The notes beneath the pieces are model-generated. The model was not told the DNA's origin and did no database searches. It worked only from the letters and a program-made list of their open reading frames with translations. A stretch of DNA of 64,000 nucleotides, from contig JAXGOI010000001.1 of NCBI GenBank assembly GCA_040767605.1, positions 1,426,001-1,490,000 of the forward strand, read 5' to 3'. Position numbers and translations under genes: made by a program. Shown here piece by piece: positions 25,968-35,759 of the stretch. The stretch is from JAXGOI01 sp040767605 (GTDB taxonomy: Bacteria > Bacillota > Dehalobacteriia > UBA4068). The stretch's first letter is position 1; each line of letters opens with the position of its first letter.

Positions 25968-27047
25968 GTGATGACGGTGCCTGCTGTTAAGAAAATCAGG
26001 GTTTTAATTGTTGATGACAGCCCTCTTTTAAGAGAATTTATTGCCAGAGGAATAAGTGAGGATCCGGAAATTGAGGTGGTAGCCAGAGCCGGGGACCCTT
26101 TTGAGGCCAGAGATAAAATACTTAAATTCAGGCCGGATGTAATGACTTGCGATATTCAAATGCCTAAAATGAACGGTATAGAGTTTATTCACAGGCTTAT
26201 TCCCCAATACCCCATTCCTGTAGTTGTTGTCAGTTCCATAAGCGAGGCCGTTTTTGATGCTATGAATGCCGGGGCGGTGGATTTTGCCGCCAAGCCCGCC
26301 ACTAATACCATTGCCAGCCGGCAGGCTTTTATAGATGATCTTATAGTTAAAATTAAGGCGGCCATGGGGGCAAAAGTAAGCGGAGTAAGAGGGGCGCGGG
26401 CCTCAATTAGGAATAATTATTCCACAGCCCTTTTAAACAGCAAAAGGGTGATTGCAATCGGGGCCTCCACCGGAGGTACGGAGGCCATTTACAGTGTTTT
26501 AAAAGATCTGCCCAAGGATATACCGCCAATAGTTATTGTTCAGCATATTCCCCCGGTTTTTTCTACAATGTTTGCCGAGAGAATGGATAAGCAGTTGGAT
26601 TTAACCATAAAAGAGGCCAAAGACGGGGATTATTTAGCCTCCGGCCAGGTTTTGCTGGCGCCCGGTGATATGCATATGACGGTAAGAAAAATAGGCCAAA
26701 AATATAAAGTGGAATGCTCCCCGGGAGAAAAGGTTAACGGCCATTGCCCCTCGGTGGATGTTCTTTTTAATTCTGTTGCCAAGGCCATAGGGAAGAATGC
26801 CATCGGGGTAATTTTAACGGGCATGGGGGGAGACGGTGCAAAAGGGCTTCTCTCCATGCGCCAAAATGGGGCTAAAACCCTGGGCCAAAATGAAAAAACC
26901 TCGGTTGTTTATGGTATGCCTAAGGTAGCTTATACCATAGGGGCCGTAGAAAGGCAACTAGGGCTTAATGCAATCCCCGGGGCCATATTACAAATATTAA
27001 AAGATGACAGCAATAAAAAAACCAACCCTCAAAAAGCAATTAATTAA
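25968..27047 (+). CDS. cheB: Chemoreceptor methylesterase CheB
   Basis: Response regulator with a C-terminal methylesterase that reverses CheR. Receiver Asp in TCDIQMPKMNG. Catalytic Ser in AIGASTGGTEAI (about residues 163-174), His in IVQHIPPVFS, and Asp in GMGGDGAKGL near 285-294. ATG 25968 overlaps the ribosome site (aagaggtga); GTG 25977 is better spaced and may be used. About 355 aa. cheD and cheC are not present nearby. Confidence 0.95.
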   Translation: MMTVPAVKKIRVLIVDDSPLLREFIARGISEDPEIEVVARAGDPFEARDKILKFRPDVMTCDIQMPKMNGIEFIHRLIPQYPIPVVVVSSISEAVFDAMNAGAVDFAAKPATNTIASRQAFIDDLIVKIKAAMGAKVSGVRGARASIRNNYSTALLNSKRVIAIGASTGGTEAIYSVLKDLPKDIPPIVIVQHIPPVFSTMFAERMDKQLDLTIKEAKDGDYLASGQVLLAPGDMHMTVRKIGQKYKVECSPGEKVNGHCPSVDVLFNSVAKAIGKNAIGVILTGMGGDGAKGLLSMRQNGAKTLGQNEKTSVVYGMPKVAYTIGAVERQLGLNAIPGAILQILKDDSNKKTNPQKAIN

Positions 27048-27053
27048 GCCATT

Positions 27054-27086
27054 AAGGCGCCCCCCAAAAAAGGGCGCCTTATTTAT
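27054..27086 (+). terminator. Terminator after cheB
   Basis: aaggcgccc and gggcgcctt (27054-27062, 27072-27080) form a 9-bp stem, followed by atttattt. Ends the che operon. Confidence 0.8.
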
Positions 27087-27199
27087 TTCCGCAAAAGCAG
27101 ATAATTCACACCGGGATTTATAAAAACTATAAATTAATCTGGAATTGCGGATTAAAACGATTTAAAAACTAAAGTAGAGTTATATCATTTAAGTTTAAT

Positions 27200-27223
27200 C
27201 CCTGTAAATTAACAGGGGTTTTT
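27200..27223 (+). terminator. Small hairpin with T-run before the second chemoreceptor
   Basis: ccctgt (27200-27205) and acaggg (27212-27217) pair around aaatta and are followed by gttttt. It could be a second terminator. The rest of the 27.09-27.40 kb gap is AT-rich with no gene seen. Confidence 0.5.
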
Positions 27224-27344
27224 GTCGATATATTGATTAGGAGAAATAAATAGCTTAAATATTATAAAGCCCGGGATTGGATTGATTTTTTTATTGGGTT
27301 TTTAGCATTTTAACCTGGGAGAAAGAATAAAACGAAAAGAGCAT

Positions 27345-27370
27345 TAAAGTATAGCTCTTTGCAGCTATAT
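27345..27370 (+). promoter_or_regulatory. Possible SigD promoter of the second chemoreceptor
   Basis: taaa (27345-27348), 14-bp spacer, agctatat (27363-27370); the -35 is perfect and five of eight -10 bases match GCCGATAT. Placed 34 bp before the gene's start. Confidence 0.5.
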
Positions 27371-27403
27371 AATTTTATTTAAAAATTGTGGGGGGATGAA
27401 AAT

Positions 27404-29107
27404 ATGAGTTTTTTAAAAAATCTTAAGATCGGCCCAAAATTGATTGTGTCCTTTGTAGTAATTGCGTTTATTTCAGCTATAGTGGGTGTTTTAGGAATAT
27501 TAAATATTAATTCCATAAATAAAAACGCCAGTGATATTTATGAAAATATGTTGGTCCCGGTGGAGAAGCTTGCAGAAGCTTCGACAATTTTTCAAATAAT
27601 AAGGGTATATGACAGAGATATGATCTCCGCGGAAACCTCGGCGGAAACCGAAAAGTATATAAATGAAATCACCCGGTTAAGAGAGGATTTTGCCGAGGCC
27701 ATTCAGGTTTTTGAAGAAGCGGATAATTCAGATGAGGTTAAAGAAGCCTATGATGAATTCACGCAATCCCGCCAGGCTTATATTCCTCTGCTTGATAAAT
27801 CTATAGCCTTGGCGCGGGAAAACAAGAAAGATGAGGCCTGGGCCCTTTTGCACTCCCCCCAAATGAGCGGTGCTGTTCAGGGAGAGCAGGATGCTATTAA
27901 TGCGATATTTAATTTAAAGGTGGCAGAATCTAAAGCAATGGCTGATGAAAATGCCGCCAAAGCAAAAAATTCGGGAATGGTCATGCTTATTATTATCTCT
28001 GTGGGGGTTGTTTTAGCTCTCGGCTTGGGTGTTTTCTTAAGCGAATCCATTGCTACCCCCATAAAAGGCGTGGTTAAGCTAGCGGAGAAAATTACCGAGG
28101 GAGATTTGGATATTGATTTGGATAATATGACTATAAAGGCAACGGAGCGGGAGGATGAAGTAGGCTTTTTAATTTCGGCCTTTATTAAAATGGGAGAAAA
28201 CTTAAACAATGTAATCTCTAATTTCCGTTCCGCCTCAGAGCAGGTTGCTGCCGGGGCCAGGCAGGTTTCCGCCTCCAGCATGGTTCTGTCTCAGGGTGCC
28301 GCCGAGCAGGCAAGCTCTGTAGAGGAATTAACAGCCTCTATTGAGCAAATTTCAGTTCAAACCCGGCAAAATGCAGAAAAAGCCATTAATGCCAAGGCCC
28401 TGGCGGAAGGCGGCAAGGGCGGCGCTCTGGCTGCCAATGAGAAAATGAAAGAAATGCTTGCTGCCATGGGAGAAATAGATCAATCTTCTGCCAATGTTTC
28501 AAAAGTTATTAAAGTTATTAATGATATTGCCTTCCAAACAAATATTTTAGCCTTAAATGCCGCGGTAGAGGCGGCCAGGGCAGGGCAGCATGGCAGAGGC
28601 TTTGCCGTTGTGGCGGAGGAAGTCAGAAACCTGGCGGCTCGTTCCGCTGAGGCCGCCAGCGAAACAACAGCTATGATAGATAATTCAATTAAAAATGTTA
28701 ACAATGGTACAAAAATTGCTCAAGAGACCGATGCCATGCTGGCGGATATTGTTGTGGGGGCCGAGGGGGCAGCGGATTTAGTAGGCCAGATTGCCGTAGC
28801 CTCTAATGAGCAGGCGGCGGCTATTGCCCAAATTACTCAGGGCATAAACCAAATTTCCCAGGTTGTACAGGAAAACTCCGCCACCGCAGAAGAAGGCGCC
28901 TCCGCCAGCGAGGAGCTTTCCGGCCAGGCAGCGGTACTTAAGGAAGAGGTAGCTAAATTTAAAATTAAAGAGCTTAGGGAAGAAGATAGTCTAAAAGCTG
29001 CTGATTTAACAAACGAGCCTATAATAAATATTGAGGATAACCTTGATGAAAAACCTGATACGGAGCCTGAGATTAAGCTAAAAGATACGGAATTCGGCAA
29101 ATACTAA
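27404..29107 (+). CDS. Methyl-accepting chemotaxis protein (4HB-type)
   Basis: Chemoreceptor of 567 aa. Membrane helix 1 near residues 9-31, a helical extracytoplasmic domain of four-helix-bundle type (about 35-185), helix 2 near 191-212, HAMP to about 265, then the signalling domain with tip NDIAFQTNILALNAAVEAAR near 372-391. It is closely similar to the receptor upstream of cheR in the cytoplasmic half but has only a short acidic tail. ATG 27404 follows gggggat. A SigD-like promoter and a strong terminator frame it as its own unit. Confidence 0.93.
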   Translation: MSFLKNLKIGPKLIVSFVVIAFISAIVGVLGILNINSINKNASDIYENMLVPVEKLAEASTIFQIIRVYDRDMISAETSAETEKYINEITRLREDFAEAIQVFEEADNSDEVKEAYDEFTQSRQAYIPLLDKSIALARENKKDEAWALLHSPQMSGAVQGEQDAINAIFNLKVAESKAMADENAAKAKNSGMVMLIIISVGVVLALGLGVFLSESIATPIKGVVKLAEKITEGDLDIDLDNMTIKATEREDEVGFLISAFIKMGENLNNVISNFRSASEQVAAGARQVSASSMVLSQGAAEQASSVEELTASIEQISVQTRQNAEKAINAKALAEGGKGGALAANEKMKEMLAAMGEIDQSSANVSKVIKVINDIAFQTNILALNAAVEAARAGQHGRGFAVVAEEVRNLAARSAEAASETTAMIDNSIKNVNNGTKIAQETDAMLADIVVGAEGAADLVGQIAVASNEQAAAIAQITQGINQISQVVQENSATAEEGASASEELSGQAAVLKEEVAKFKIKELREEDSLKAADLTNEPIINIEDNLDEKPDTEPEIKLKDTEFGKY

Positions 29108-29129
29108 TAAATAACCCCGCCTGTTTTAT

Positions 29130-29180
29130 AAAAGCTAAAAGGGAGGCCAAAAGCCTTCCTTTTAGCTTTTAAATTCTTTT
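29130..29180. terminator. Strong bidirectional terminator after the second chemoreceptor
   Basis: 18-base arms at 29130-29147 and 29153-29170 (aaaagctaaaaggga.. / ..cttttagctttt) pair with one G-T wobble around caaaa, with A- and T-runs on both sides. Confidence 0.9.
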
Positions 29181-29575
29181 TATCTTTAAAATGCTTTCGC
29201 TTTTAAATATGTAATTATACGCTGCGGACGGCGCTTTTAAAAATCTTTACTATAGAGCAAGCCCAATTATTTAAAGGGTTAAGCTAAAGGGTTGGCATGA
29301 GTAAATATATAGAATATAATGGAGTTAATTTAACCGCCGTATATATGCCTATGGCAGTGAATTATCTTAATAAAAGCTTTAATTAAGAGGCGGGGATAAT
29401 TTGGCTTTTGCGTAAAATATTAAGCAGCAGTAATTTATAGGGAATATTTAAATTATTCCGGCCTGAGGCTGGAGAGCTTATTTAAATCAGGGTTTGGACA
29501 CAAAAAGGACAAATCCCCCCCATAAAATAGAATATATAAAACTAAGGCGGCTTGGGCCTGGCTAAGGAGGGTAAA
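29181..29575 (+). other. 395-bp gap before the two-component operon
   Basis: No supported gene. A 29-codon frame starts at ATG 29297 (MSKYIEYNGVNLTAVYMP...) but has a weak ribosome site and no recognised relatives; I do not call it. The segment probably holds the promoter of the response regulator. Confidence 0.4.
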
Positions 29576-30247
29576 ATGGCCAAAATATTAATTGCCGATG
29601 ATGAAGAGCGGCTTTTACGCTTAGTTAAAGACTTTCTTATAAAAGAGAGCTATCAGGTATTGGAGGCAAAAGATGGAAGGCAGGCCATAGAGTTAATAGA
29701 TCAAACTCCGGATTTGGATTTGATTATTTTAGATGTAATGATGCCCCATTATGACGGCTGGAGTGTTTTAAGGCATATACGGCGGAAGAATGAGGAAATC
29801 CCCGTAATAATGCTTACAGCCAGAAATGAGGACAGCGATGAGGTTTTTGGCCTGGAGCTGGGGGCGGATGATTATATAGGCAAGCCCTTCAGCCCCATTG
29901 TTCTTATGGCCAGAATAAAACTTTTGCTGCGGAAAAGATCAGATAAAACCGTAAAAACCATACGGGAGTTTGGGGGTATAATGATAGATGAAACAGCCCG
30001 CCGGGTTTTCTCCGACGGCCGGAGAGTAGAGCTTTCCCCAAAAGAGTTTGAGCTTTTAGCCTATCTTGCCCTTAACAGGGATGTGGCGGTATCCCGGGAG
30101 CAGATTTTAAATTCTGTGTGGGGCTATGATTATTTTGGAGATTTACGCACGGTAGACACCCATATAAAAAAACTCAGAGCAAAATTAGGCGAAAACGGGG
30201 AGCTTATTCAAACTGTCCGGGGTTACGGCTACCGCTTTGAAGTGTAG
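29576..30247 (+). CDS. OmpR-family response regulator
   Basis: DNA-binding response regulator. Receiver domain residues 1-115 with the phosphoacceptor Asp in LIILDVMMPHYDG, Thr in VIMLTARNED, and Lys in DDYIGKPFSP. Winged-helix domain about 130-222 with VELSPKEFELLAYLALN and DTHIKKLRAKLGENG. ATG 29576 has aaggagg upstream; a longer frame from 29552 does not. 223 aa. Pairs with the kinase 29 bp downstream. Target genes cannot be read from the sequence. Confidence 0.93.
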   Translation: MAKILIADDEERLLRLVKDFLIKESYQVLEAKDGRQAIELIDQTPDLDLIILDVMMPHYDGWSVLRHIRRKNEEIPVIMLTARNEDSDEVFGLELGADDYIGKPFSPIVLMARIKLLLRKRSDKTVKTIREFGGIMIDETARRVFSDGRRVELSPKEFELLAYLALNRDVAVSREQILNSVWGYDYFGDLRTVDTHIKKLRAKLGENGELIQTVRGYGYRFEV

Positions 30248-30276
30248 CTCATCTAAATATTTAAGGCGGGAATAAA

Positions 30277-31752
30277 ATGGATATTTTAAGAAAATCACTA
30301 AAATACAAGCTTTTTTTTGCTATTTGCATTATTAGTCTTATTTTTATAAGCCTTTTTTCCATTTTATATTTGCTTTTTTATGACGATTATGTTTTGCTGC
30401 AAACCAAAAAAATGTTATTTAATGCCTATGATTTGGTAGCCGAAAGATATGACGGCAGTTTTGATTCCGTTTACGGCATATTAGAGGGTTTTGATTATCG
30501 CTACGGCATAAAGGCAACAATTATTAACAGAAATTTTACCATAGAATTCAGTACGGGGCAGCCTAAAATAGTTCAAATGCATAATTCCAGCGCTATGCCA
30601 AGGCCGAATATAAGTGATTTGATTTTAGATTCCGTCACTAAAGGGGAACCCAGCTTTACCCAGTTTTTTGATAGCAGCAGCGGTACGGATTTTCTGCTTT
30701 TAAGCGGGGTTTTGGAATCTGAAAATATTTTATCCCTGCGGGCCTCTTTGCCCCTTATTGAAGAAAACGCAAAAAATACGGGGCTTTTTATGCTGGGGGC
30801 CGGCGCCTTTGCCCTATTTATCTGTTTTATTTTAGCCTATGGCTTTTCTGTACGGATAACCCGCCCTCTCCTTGAAATAAACAGTATTGCCAAAGCCATG
30901 ACAACTTTGGATTTCAGCCGTAAATATAAAGGAGGCGCCAAGGATGAAGTGGGCCAGCTGGGGCAAAGCATAAATTCCCTTTCCGGCCAGCTGGAGACAA
31001 CTATCGGACGCCTTCAGGAAACAAACCGCCAGCTGGAAAAGGAAATCGCCAAGGAAAGGAATATTGATGAAATGAGGAAGAATTTTATCATCAATGTTTC
31101 TCATGAGCTAAAAACCCCTCTTGCCCTTGTACAGGGCTATGCCGAAGGCCTTAAGCTAAATATCAGCGGTAAAGAGGAGGATAAAAACTTCTACTGCGAT
31201 GTTATTATGGAAGAAAGCGCCCGTATGGCAAAGCTTGTGCAGCAGCTTTTGGGTTTATCTAAAATAGAGGTGGGTAAAATCCAGCCGGAGCGGGAAAAAA
31301 TAGAGCTTTCGGCAATGGTAAGCGCGGTTCTTTCTAAAAACGCCCTGTTATTTGAGAATAAAAATATCCGCTTTAATAATACCCTCCCCCTTACCATTAT
31401 TAATGCCGATTTAGATATGCTGGAGCAGGTATTGGTTAATTTTTTAACCAATGCCGTAAACCACAGCCCTGAGGAGGGGGAGATTATTATCCGCCGGGAA
31501 ATAAGAGGGGATAAAGTAAGGCTTTTTATATATAATAAGGGGGATAAAATCCCCCCCGGGGAATTAAAGGATATTTGGCTAAGCTTTTATAAAGTAGATA
31601 AAGCCCGTACCAGGGTTTATGGGGGTACGGGAATCGGCCTTTCCGTTGTGAGGGCAATTATGGATGCCCATGGTAACGGCTATGGTGTTGAAAATAAGGA
31701 AAGCGGCGTGGAATTTTGGACAGATTGGGATTATATAACGGAGGAAGATTAA
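30277..31752 (+). CDS. Membrane sensor histidine kinase
   Basis: Partner kinase of the preceding regulator. Membrane helices near residues 12-34 and 170-192 enclose an extracytoplasmic sensor of about 135 residues. HAMP about 193-245, H-box FIINVSHELKTPLALVQGY near 269-287, N-box NFLTNAVNHSPEEG near 387-400, and G-box GGTGIGLSVVRAIMDAHG near 448-465. 491 aa. Its 3' flank holds half of a split terminator where an integrative element has entered. Confidence 0.93.
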   Translation: MDILRKSLKYKLFFAICIISLIFISLFSILYLLFYDDYVLLQTKKMLFNAYDLVAERYDGSFDSVYGILEGFDYRYGIKATIINRNFTIEFSTGQPKIVQMHNSSAMPRPNISDLILDSVTKGEPSFTQFFDSSSGTDFLLLSGVLESENILSLRASLPLIEENAKNTGLFMLGAGAFALFICFILAYGFSVRITRPLLEINSIAKAMTTLDFSRKYKGGAKDEVGQLGQSINSLSGQLETTIGRLQETNRQLEKEIAKERNIDEMRKNFIINVSHELKTPLALVQGYAEGLKLNISGKEEDKNFYCDVIMEESARMAKLVQQLLGLSKIEVGKIQPEREKIELSAMVSAVLSKNALLFENKNIRFNNTLPLTIINADLDMLEQVLVNFLTNAVNHSPEEGEIIIRREIRGDKVRLFIYNKGDKIPPGELKDIWLSFYKVDKARTRVYGGTGIGLSVVRAIMDAHGNGYGVENKESGVEFWTDWDYITEED

Positions 31753-31821
31753 AACCTTAAATCCAAAATAATATATGCCTAATAAGCTTATACTTAATAA
31801 GCCTATAGAAATATAGGCATA

Positions 31822-31870
31822 AAAAAAGCGGGGCCTAAAGCTGTCCTCACATAGGGATTTTATATCCATG
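31822..31870 (+). other. attL-like junction of the serine-recombinase element
   Basis: Left arm of a host terminator (aaaaaagcggggc, 31822-31834), then ctAAAG (31835-31840), then element sequence ctgtcc and the 13-bp arm tcacatagggatt (31847-31859). The matching junction is at 38168-38204 in inverted order. AAAG is shared by both junctions and would be the crossover core. Confidence 0.75.
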
Positions 31871-31877
31871 AAAAATT

Positions 31878-31912
31878 CGGCATAGTCGTGAATTGCGGCT
31901 ATGCCGTTTTTT
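31878..31912. terminator. Terminator at the recombinase 3' end
   Basis: cggcatag (31878-31885) and ctatgccg (31899-31906) pair; tttttt follows on plus and aattttt on minus. The recombinase stop codon lies inside the stem. Confidence 0.8.
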
Positions 31913-33548
31913 CGTCCATTTTCGGAAAATCTATTGCTCCGATGCAATTGTAAATGATTTGAATACGCTGGGTGCGGACACCGTCAACCTTTTCTGCCTT
32001 GTACACAATTATCTTTTCTATGAAGTCCCGAATAATTTCACCGCTTAACTCCGTAATTTGCGTGTATTTGCGTACGATTTTGAGGAAACGGTCAATGTTC
32101 AAATTCTGCTCCTTTGCGGCATCGAGCGTCTGTTTTAGTGCCGTGGCCCTCTCCACAAGGCTTTTCTGCTCGGTTTCATAGTCCGTTGACATCTTGTAGA
32201 AACGTTCCTCCGAAATTGTCTCCATTACACGGTCTTCATAAAGTCTCTTCATGATTTTATCCAGTGTGGCGATTCTAGCCTGTCCCTGCTCATATTCCTT
32301 CTGCGACATACGCAGGTCTTCGGCAATCCGCTTTTCTGAACTTTTTGTGGCGGCTGCAATGAAATCCCGCTCGTGTTCCTTTACATAGTTTACGACCTGC
32401 TGCAAATCGTCAAGTACCAGTTCCTCAATGACCACATTGCGTATCTGGTGCGAACTACACAGACCCTTCTTTTTGCGATAGGTAGCACAAACGAAATATT
32501 CCTTGTCATGCGTCCAGCCATTGGCTCTGACCTGATATAGCTTCGCCCCGCAGTCCGCACAGAACATCATGCCGGAGAATACACCCATTTCACCCATTCG
32601 GGATGGTCTGCGCTTGCCCTCTCGTATTTTCTGGACGGTTTCCCAAACCTGCTCGTCAATGATGGCTTCGTGCGTATTTTCAAAGATCATCCAGTCTTCG
32701 GGGTTGTTCCAAATCGTCTCCTTGCTTTTGTAGGACTTTTTGCGCGTCTTAAAATTCACCGTGTGTCCCAGATACTCGACTCTGGCAAGAATATCGGCTA
32801 CCGTCCGTGCTTGCCATGCATAAGGTGTTTCCGTCTGCTTGGCGGGAGTGTTAATTCCCATACCGTTCAGGTGTACCGATGGTGTTTCAATTTGACTCTT
32901 TTCAAGGCTTTTTGCTATCTGCGTGGGTCCAAATCCCTCCATACACATTTTGAAAATCGCCTTGACCACCTCGGCAGCTTCTGTGTCGACAATCCAATGC
33001 ATTTTGTCCTCTGAGTCTTTTATGTATCCGTAGGGCGGATTGGTGCAGAGCGGCTTGCCGGACTCTCCCTTAGCTTTGAACACAGCACGTATTTTCTTGC
33101 TCGTATCCTTGGCGTACCATTCGTTTATTATGTTCAAAAAGGGAGTAAAATCGCTTTCCTGCTGGTTTGCGCTGTCCACACCGTTGCTGACGGCAATAAA
33201 GCGGACATCAGCATTGGGAAACGCGACTTCGGTGTAATAGCCGACTTTCAGATAATCTCGACCCAACCTCGACATATCTTTTACGATAATCGTGCCGATT
33301 CGACCTTCATCCATCTCGGCTAACATACGCTGGAAATCCGGTCTTTCAAAGTTTGTTCCGCTGTATCCATCGTCTACAAAATACGCCGTGTTGAGAAAAC
33401 CGTTGTCGTCCGCATATTTCTTCAAAATAGCCTTCTGGTTCACAATCGAATTACTGTCCCCCGCAAGCTCGTCGTCACGGGATAATCTGCAATAGAGAGC
33501 CGTGATTTTTGTTGTGTCTATTGCTGTCCAAAACCGAGATGCAAGCAA
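31899..33548 (-). CDS. Large serine recombinase
   Basis: Site-specific integrase/excisionase. Resolvase domain about residues 15-165 with the nucleophile serine in LYCRLSRDDE and the SRLGRDYLKVG segment. Recombinase domain about 170-300, zinc ribbon (CADCGAKLYQ ... CATYRKKKGLC) near 330-365, coiled coil about 390-470, and a family-like C-terminus. 549 aa and complete to the end. The start is odd: only TTG 33548, inside the end of a capsid gene fragment, is available before TTKITALYCRLSRDDE, so the native start appears lost. Confidence 0.9.
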   Translation of the reverse strand: MLASRFWTAIDTTKITALYCRLSRDDELAGDSNSIVNQKAILKKYADDNGFLNTAYFVDDGYSGTNFERPDFQRMLAEMDEGRIGTIIVKDMSRLGRDYLKVGYYTEVAFPNADVRFIAVSNGVDSANQQESDFTPFLNIINEWYAKDTSKKIRAVFKAKGESGKPLCTNPPYGYIKDSEDKMHWIVDTEAAEVVKAIFKMCMEGFGPTQIAKSLEKSQIETPSVHLNGMGINTPAKQTETPYAWQARTVADILARVEYLGHTVNFKTRKKSYKSKETIWNNPEDWMIFENTHEAIIDEQVWETVQKIREGKRRPSRMGEMGVFSGMMFCADCGAKLYQVRANGWTHDKEYFVCATYRKKKGLCSSHQIRNVVIEELVLDDLQQVVNYVKEHERDFIAAATKSSEKRIAEDLRMSQKEYEQGQARIATLDKIMKRLYEDRVMETISEERFYKMSTDYETEQKSLVERATALKQTLDAAKEQNLNIDRFLKIVRKYTQITELSGEIIRDFIEKIIVYKAEKVDGVRTQRIQIIYNCIGAIDFPKMDEKTA

Positions 33549-33867
33549 GTTTATGTTCGTTAAGCGCGATTCTGTTTGCTATCAATTCCGCTTCGGGCAC
33601 TGTCCCGCCTTCGCCAACCCAGTCCGCATCAACAGGAGTGTCTGATGTAATAATTCTGCCGCCGCTCGTTGTGGCTCTTACGAATGTAGCCACCCTGCGG
33701 AACAAGTTTTCTTTTGCCAATGCCGCCTCATATTTTTCCGCTGATGCTTCAGGCAGAAAATATGAGCCGTTGACACTATTTGCACCTTCTTTGAGAATGT
33801 TGCCGTCAATATTTTTGCTTCTCATGCTGTTCCAGAATGCTCTGGAATAAGTTTCAGTTGTTAACAT
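33515..33867 (-). pseudogene. 5' fragment of a phage major capsid protein gene
   Basis: About 115 codons resembling the N-terminal/E-loop part of HK97-fold capsid proteins: FRRVATFVRATTSGGRIITS, then DADWVGEGGTVPEAELIANR and INEHK-like LNEHKLACISVLD. The coding match stops at about 33520 where recombinase sequence begins in another frame. It keeps its own ATG and ribosome site (aaggaggttacaact on the minus strand), so it may drive expression of the recombinase. Confidence 0.72.
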
Positions 33868-34173
33868 AGTTGTAACCTCCTTAATTTGTTTGAATTTGGG
33901 GCATATACCCCGTTTGAAACCGCGTTTTCACACGCGTTGCCCCACGCCGCTGTCCGAGTTGAAAAGCTGTGGAGATTTTACCACCCCCTGATAAGTACCC
34001 CAAAAATTGGACAGCCATTGATTGAAATTCGGTAGTGATGAATCAAAACACCGAACAGAAAAGAGGGTCGGAAATCAAAGATTCGGACAGATATGAAATC
34101 TCGCAGCCAATGGCTGGACAGAAAATGGTATAATATCTGTGATTGATTTTCACCCTCGGAAAAGGAGAAAACA

Positions 34174-34698
34174 ATGGCTAAAGATGGTACCAATCGCGGC
34201 GGAGCCAGACCCGGAGCTGGCCGCAAGAAGAAAACAGGTGAAGGTGTGTATGAACACGTTACCTTCACCGCAGAGCAACTAAAAGAACTCACGGATTCTC
34301 CTCATGTATCAAGCGTCTCCAGCAAGTCGGTTTCATACACTAAAGCCTTCAAGACAGCAGCATGGCAAAGATACTGCGATGGCGTCGACCAGATACAGAT
34401 TTTTGCGGATGCCGGATTGAATACAGAAACGCTTGGAAGAGCTCGTATTCTCGGCTTTTTCAAGCTTCTACGCGAGGCAAAAGCCAAAGGTCTTTCATTC
34501 ACCGAGGGAAATGAACCGTATCCGAGCGATGCGGAAAAGGAAGGCTCGTTCCCGACACCTCCAAGGAGAGCCAATCGAGGGCGGCCTCCCGTCATGACCG
34601 ACTCGGAGATAAACAAGCTCGCCACGAAAGTCGCATATATGTCGCAGGAGTTGGAGTTCCTAAAAAAAATTATCTTAGCGGAGAAGAAGGAGAAATAG
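34174..34698 (+). CDS. IS3-family transposase OrfA
   Basis: DNA-binding subunit (174 aa). Begins MAKDGTNRGGARPGAGRKKK and contains a helix-turn-helix about residues 45-90 and a C-terminal leucine-zipper-like helix (KLATKVAYMSQELEFLKKII). An A8 run at 34662-34669 is a slippery site; after a -1 slip the frame stays open through orfB, so an OrfAB fusion transposase is expected. Confidence 0.85.
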   Translation: MAKDGTNRGGARPGAGRKKKTGEGVYEHVTFTAEQLKELTDSPHVSSVSSKSVSYTKAFKTAAWQRYCDGVDQIQIFADAGLNTETLGRARILGFFKLLREAKAKGLSFTEGNEPYPSDAEKEGSFPTPPRRANRGRPPVMTDSEINKLATKVAYMSQELEFLKKIILAEKKEK

Positions 34699-34700
34699 CC

Positions 34701-35759
34701 ATGTACATGAACGGCTCTCCAAAAATCCGCTATGAGATAATCGCAAAGACGATAGAACGGGATGATAACCTGCTGAACATCTCATACCTGTGCGAACTTG
34801 CCGGCGTTTCTCGCTCCGGTTTCTACTATTGGCAAGGCGGAAAACACGACCGTTTGGCGGCAGAGGAACAGGATAAAAAGGATTTTGAGATTGTGCTTGC
34901 CGCATTCCAGTACCGTGGTTACGCAAAAGGAGCACGAGGCATCCATATGAGACTTTTACATCAGAATCCGCCTGTGAGGATGAATCCGAAAAAGATTCGG
35001 CGCCTAATGAAGGGCTTTCATCTCGTGTGTCCAGTTCGGAAAGTGAACCCGTATCGTCTGCAGGCGAAACGGCTTCAGGAAAACCGGATAGCGCCTAACA
35101 TACTGAACAGGCAGTTCAAAGCGTATGGACCGCGTTCAGTGCTGCTTACTGACATCACCTTTATTCCGAGGTATTCGCATCACAAGCCTAAAATGAAGTA
35201 TACATATGTCTGCGTTATTATGGATGCTTTCACCAAAGAAGTCCTTGCCTGCGTGTGCAGCACATCGTGCGAGACGGATTTCGTTTTGGATACAGTCAAC
35301 CAGCTTATGGAGAAGCATGGCGCAGAGCTTAAAACTGACGTGTTGATTCATTCAGATCAGGGTTGCCAGTATACAAGCTCAAGATTCGTTACTATATTGA
35401 ATGACTATGGTTTAAGACAGTCGATGTCTCGTCGGGGAAATTGCTGGGATAACGCTCCGCAGGAGAGCCTGTTTGGTCATATGAAGGACGAGATTCGCCT
35501 GAATCTCACCGACGGGCACAACCAAGTCGAGCAGAAGGTTCTGGGATGGGTTGACTATTACAATAATGAGAGATACCAGTGGAGTCTTGCAAAGCTCTCT
35601 CCGGCAGAGTATTACCGTTATGTGATTACGGGTGAATATCCCTTACCTCTTGAGAGCAACGGGGGCTCCGCCCCCGAACCCCCGGAGTTTAACGCTTCGG
35701 TTTCCAAGGAAGGCAGAGAAAAAGACGAAGCCGAAGCTCCGCCTTCCCCGCAAACCTGA
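34701..35759 (+). CDS. IS3-family transposase OrfB (DDE integrase)
   Basis: Catalytic subunit with an rve integrase core. The three acidic residues appear in LLTDITFIPR, IHSDQGCQY and NAPQESLFGHMKDE. N-terminal HTH_21-like part about residues 40-110. The C-terminal YNNERYQWSLAKLSPAEYY motif is typical of IS150-like members. 352 aa, no internal stop. Expected product is the frameshifted OrfAB; free OrfB may start at ATG 34701. Confidence 0.92.
   Translation: MYMNGSPKIRYEIIAKTIERDDNLLNISYLCELAGVSRSGFYYWQGGKHDRLAAEEQDKKDFEIVLAAFQYRGYAKGARGIHMRLLHQNPPVRMNPKKIRRLMKGFHLVCPVRKVNPYRLQAKRLQENRIAPNILNRQFKAYGPRSVLLTDITFIPRYSHHKPKMKYTYVCVIMDAFTKEVLACVCSTSCETDFVLDTVNQLMEKHGAELKTDVLIHSDQGCQYTSSRFVTILNDYGLRQSMSRRGNCWDNAPQESLFGHMKDEIRLNLTDGHNQVEQKVLGWVDYYNNERYQWSLAKLSPAEYYRYVITGEYPLPLESNGGSAPEPPEFNASVSKEGREKDEAEAPPSPQT

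Noticed and set aside
27090..27400. c-di-GMP riboswitch upstream of the second chemoreceptor
   Set aside because: No conserved GEMM core could be found; the visible hairpin is a simple terminator-like stem.
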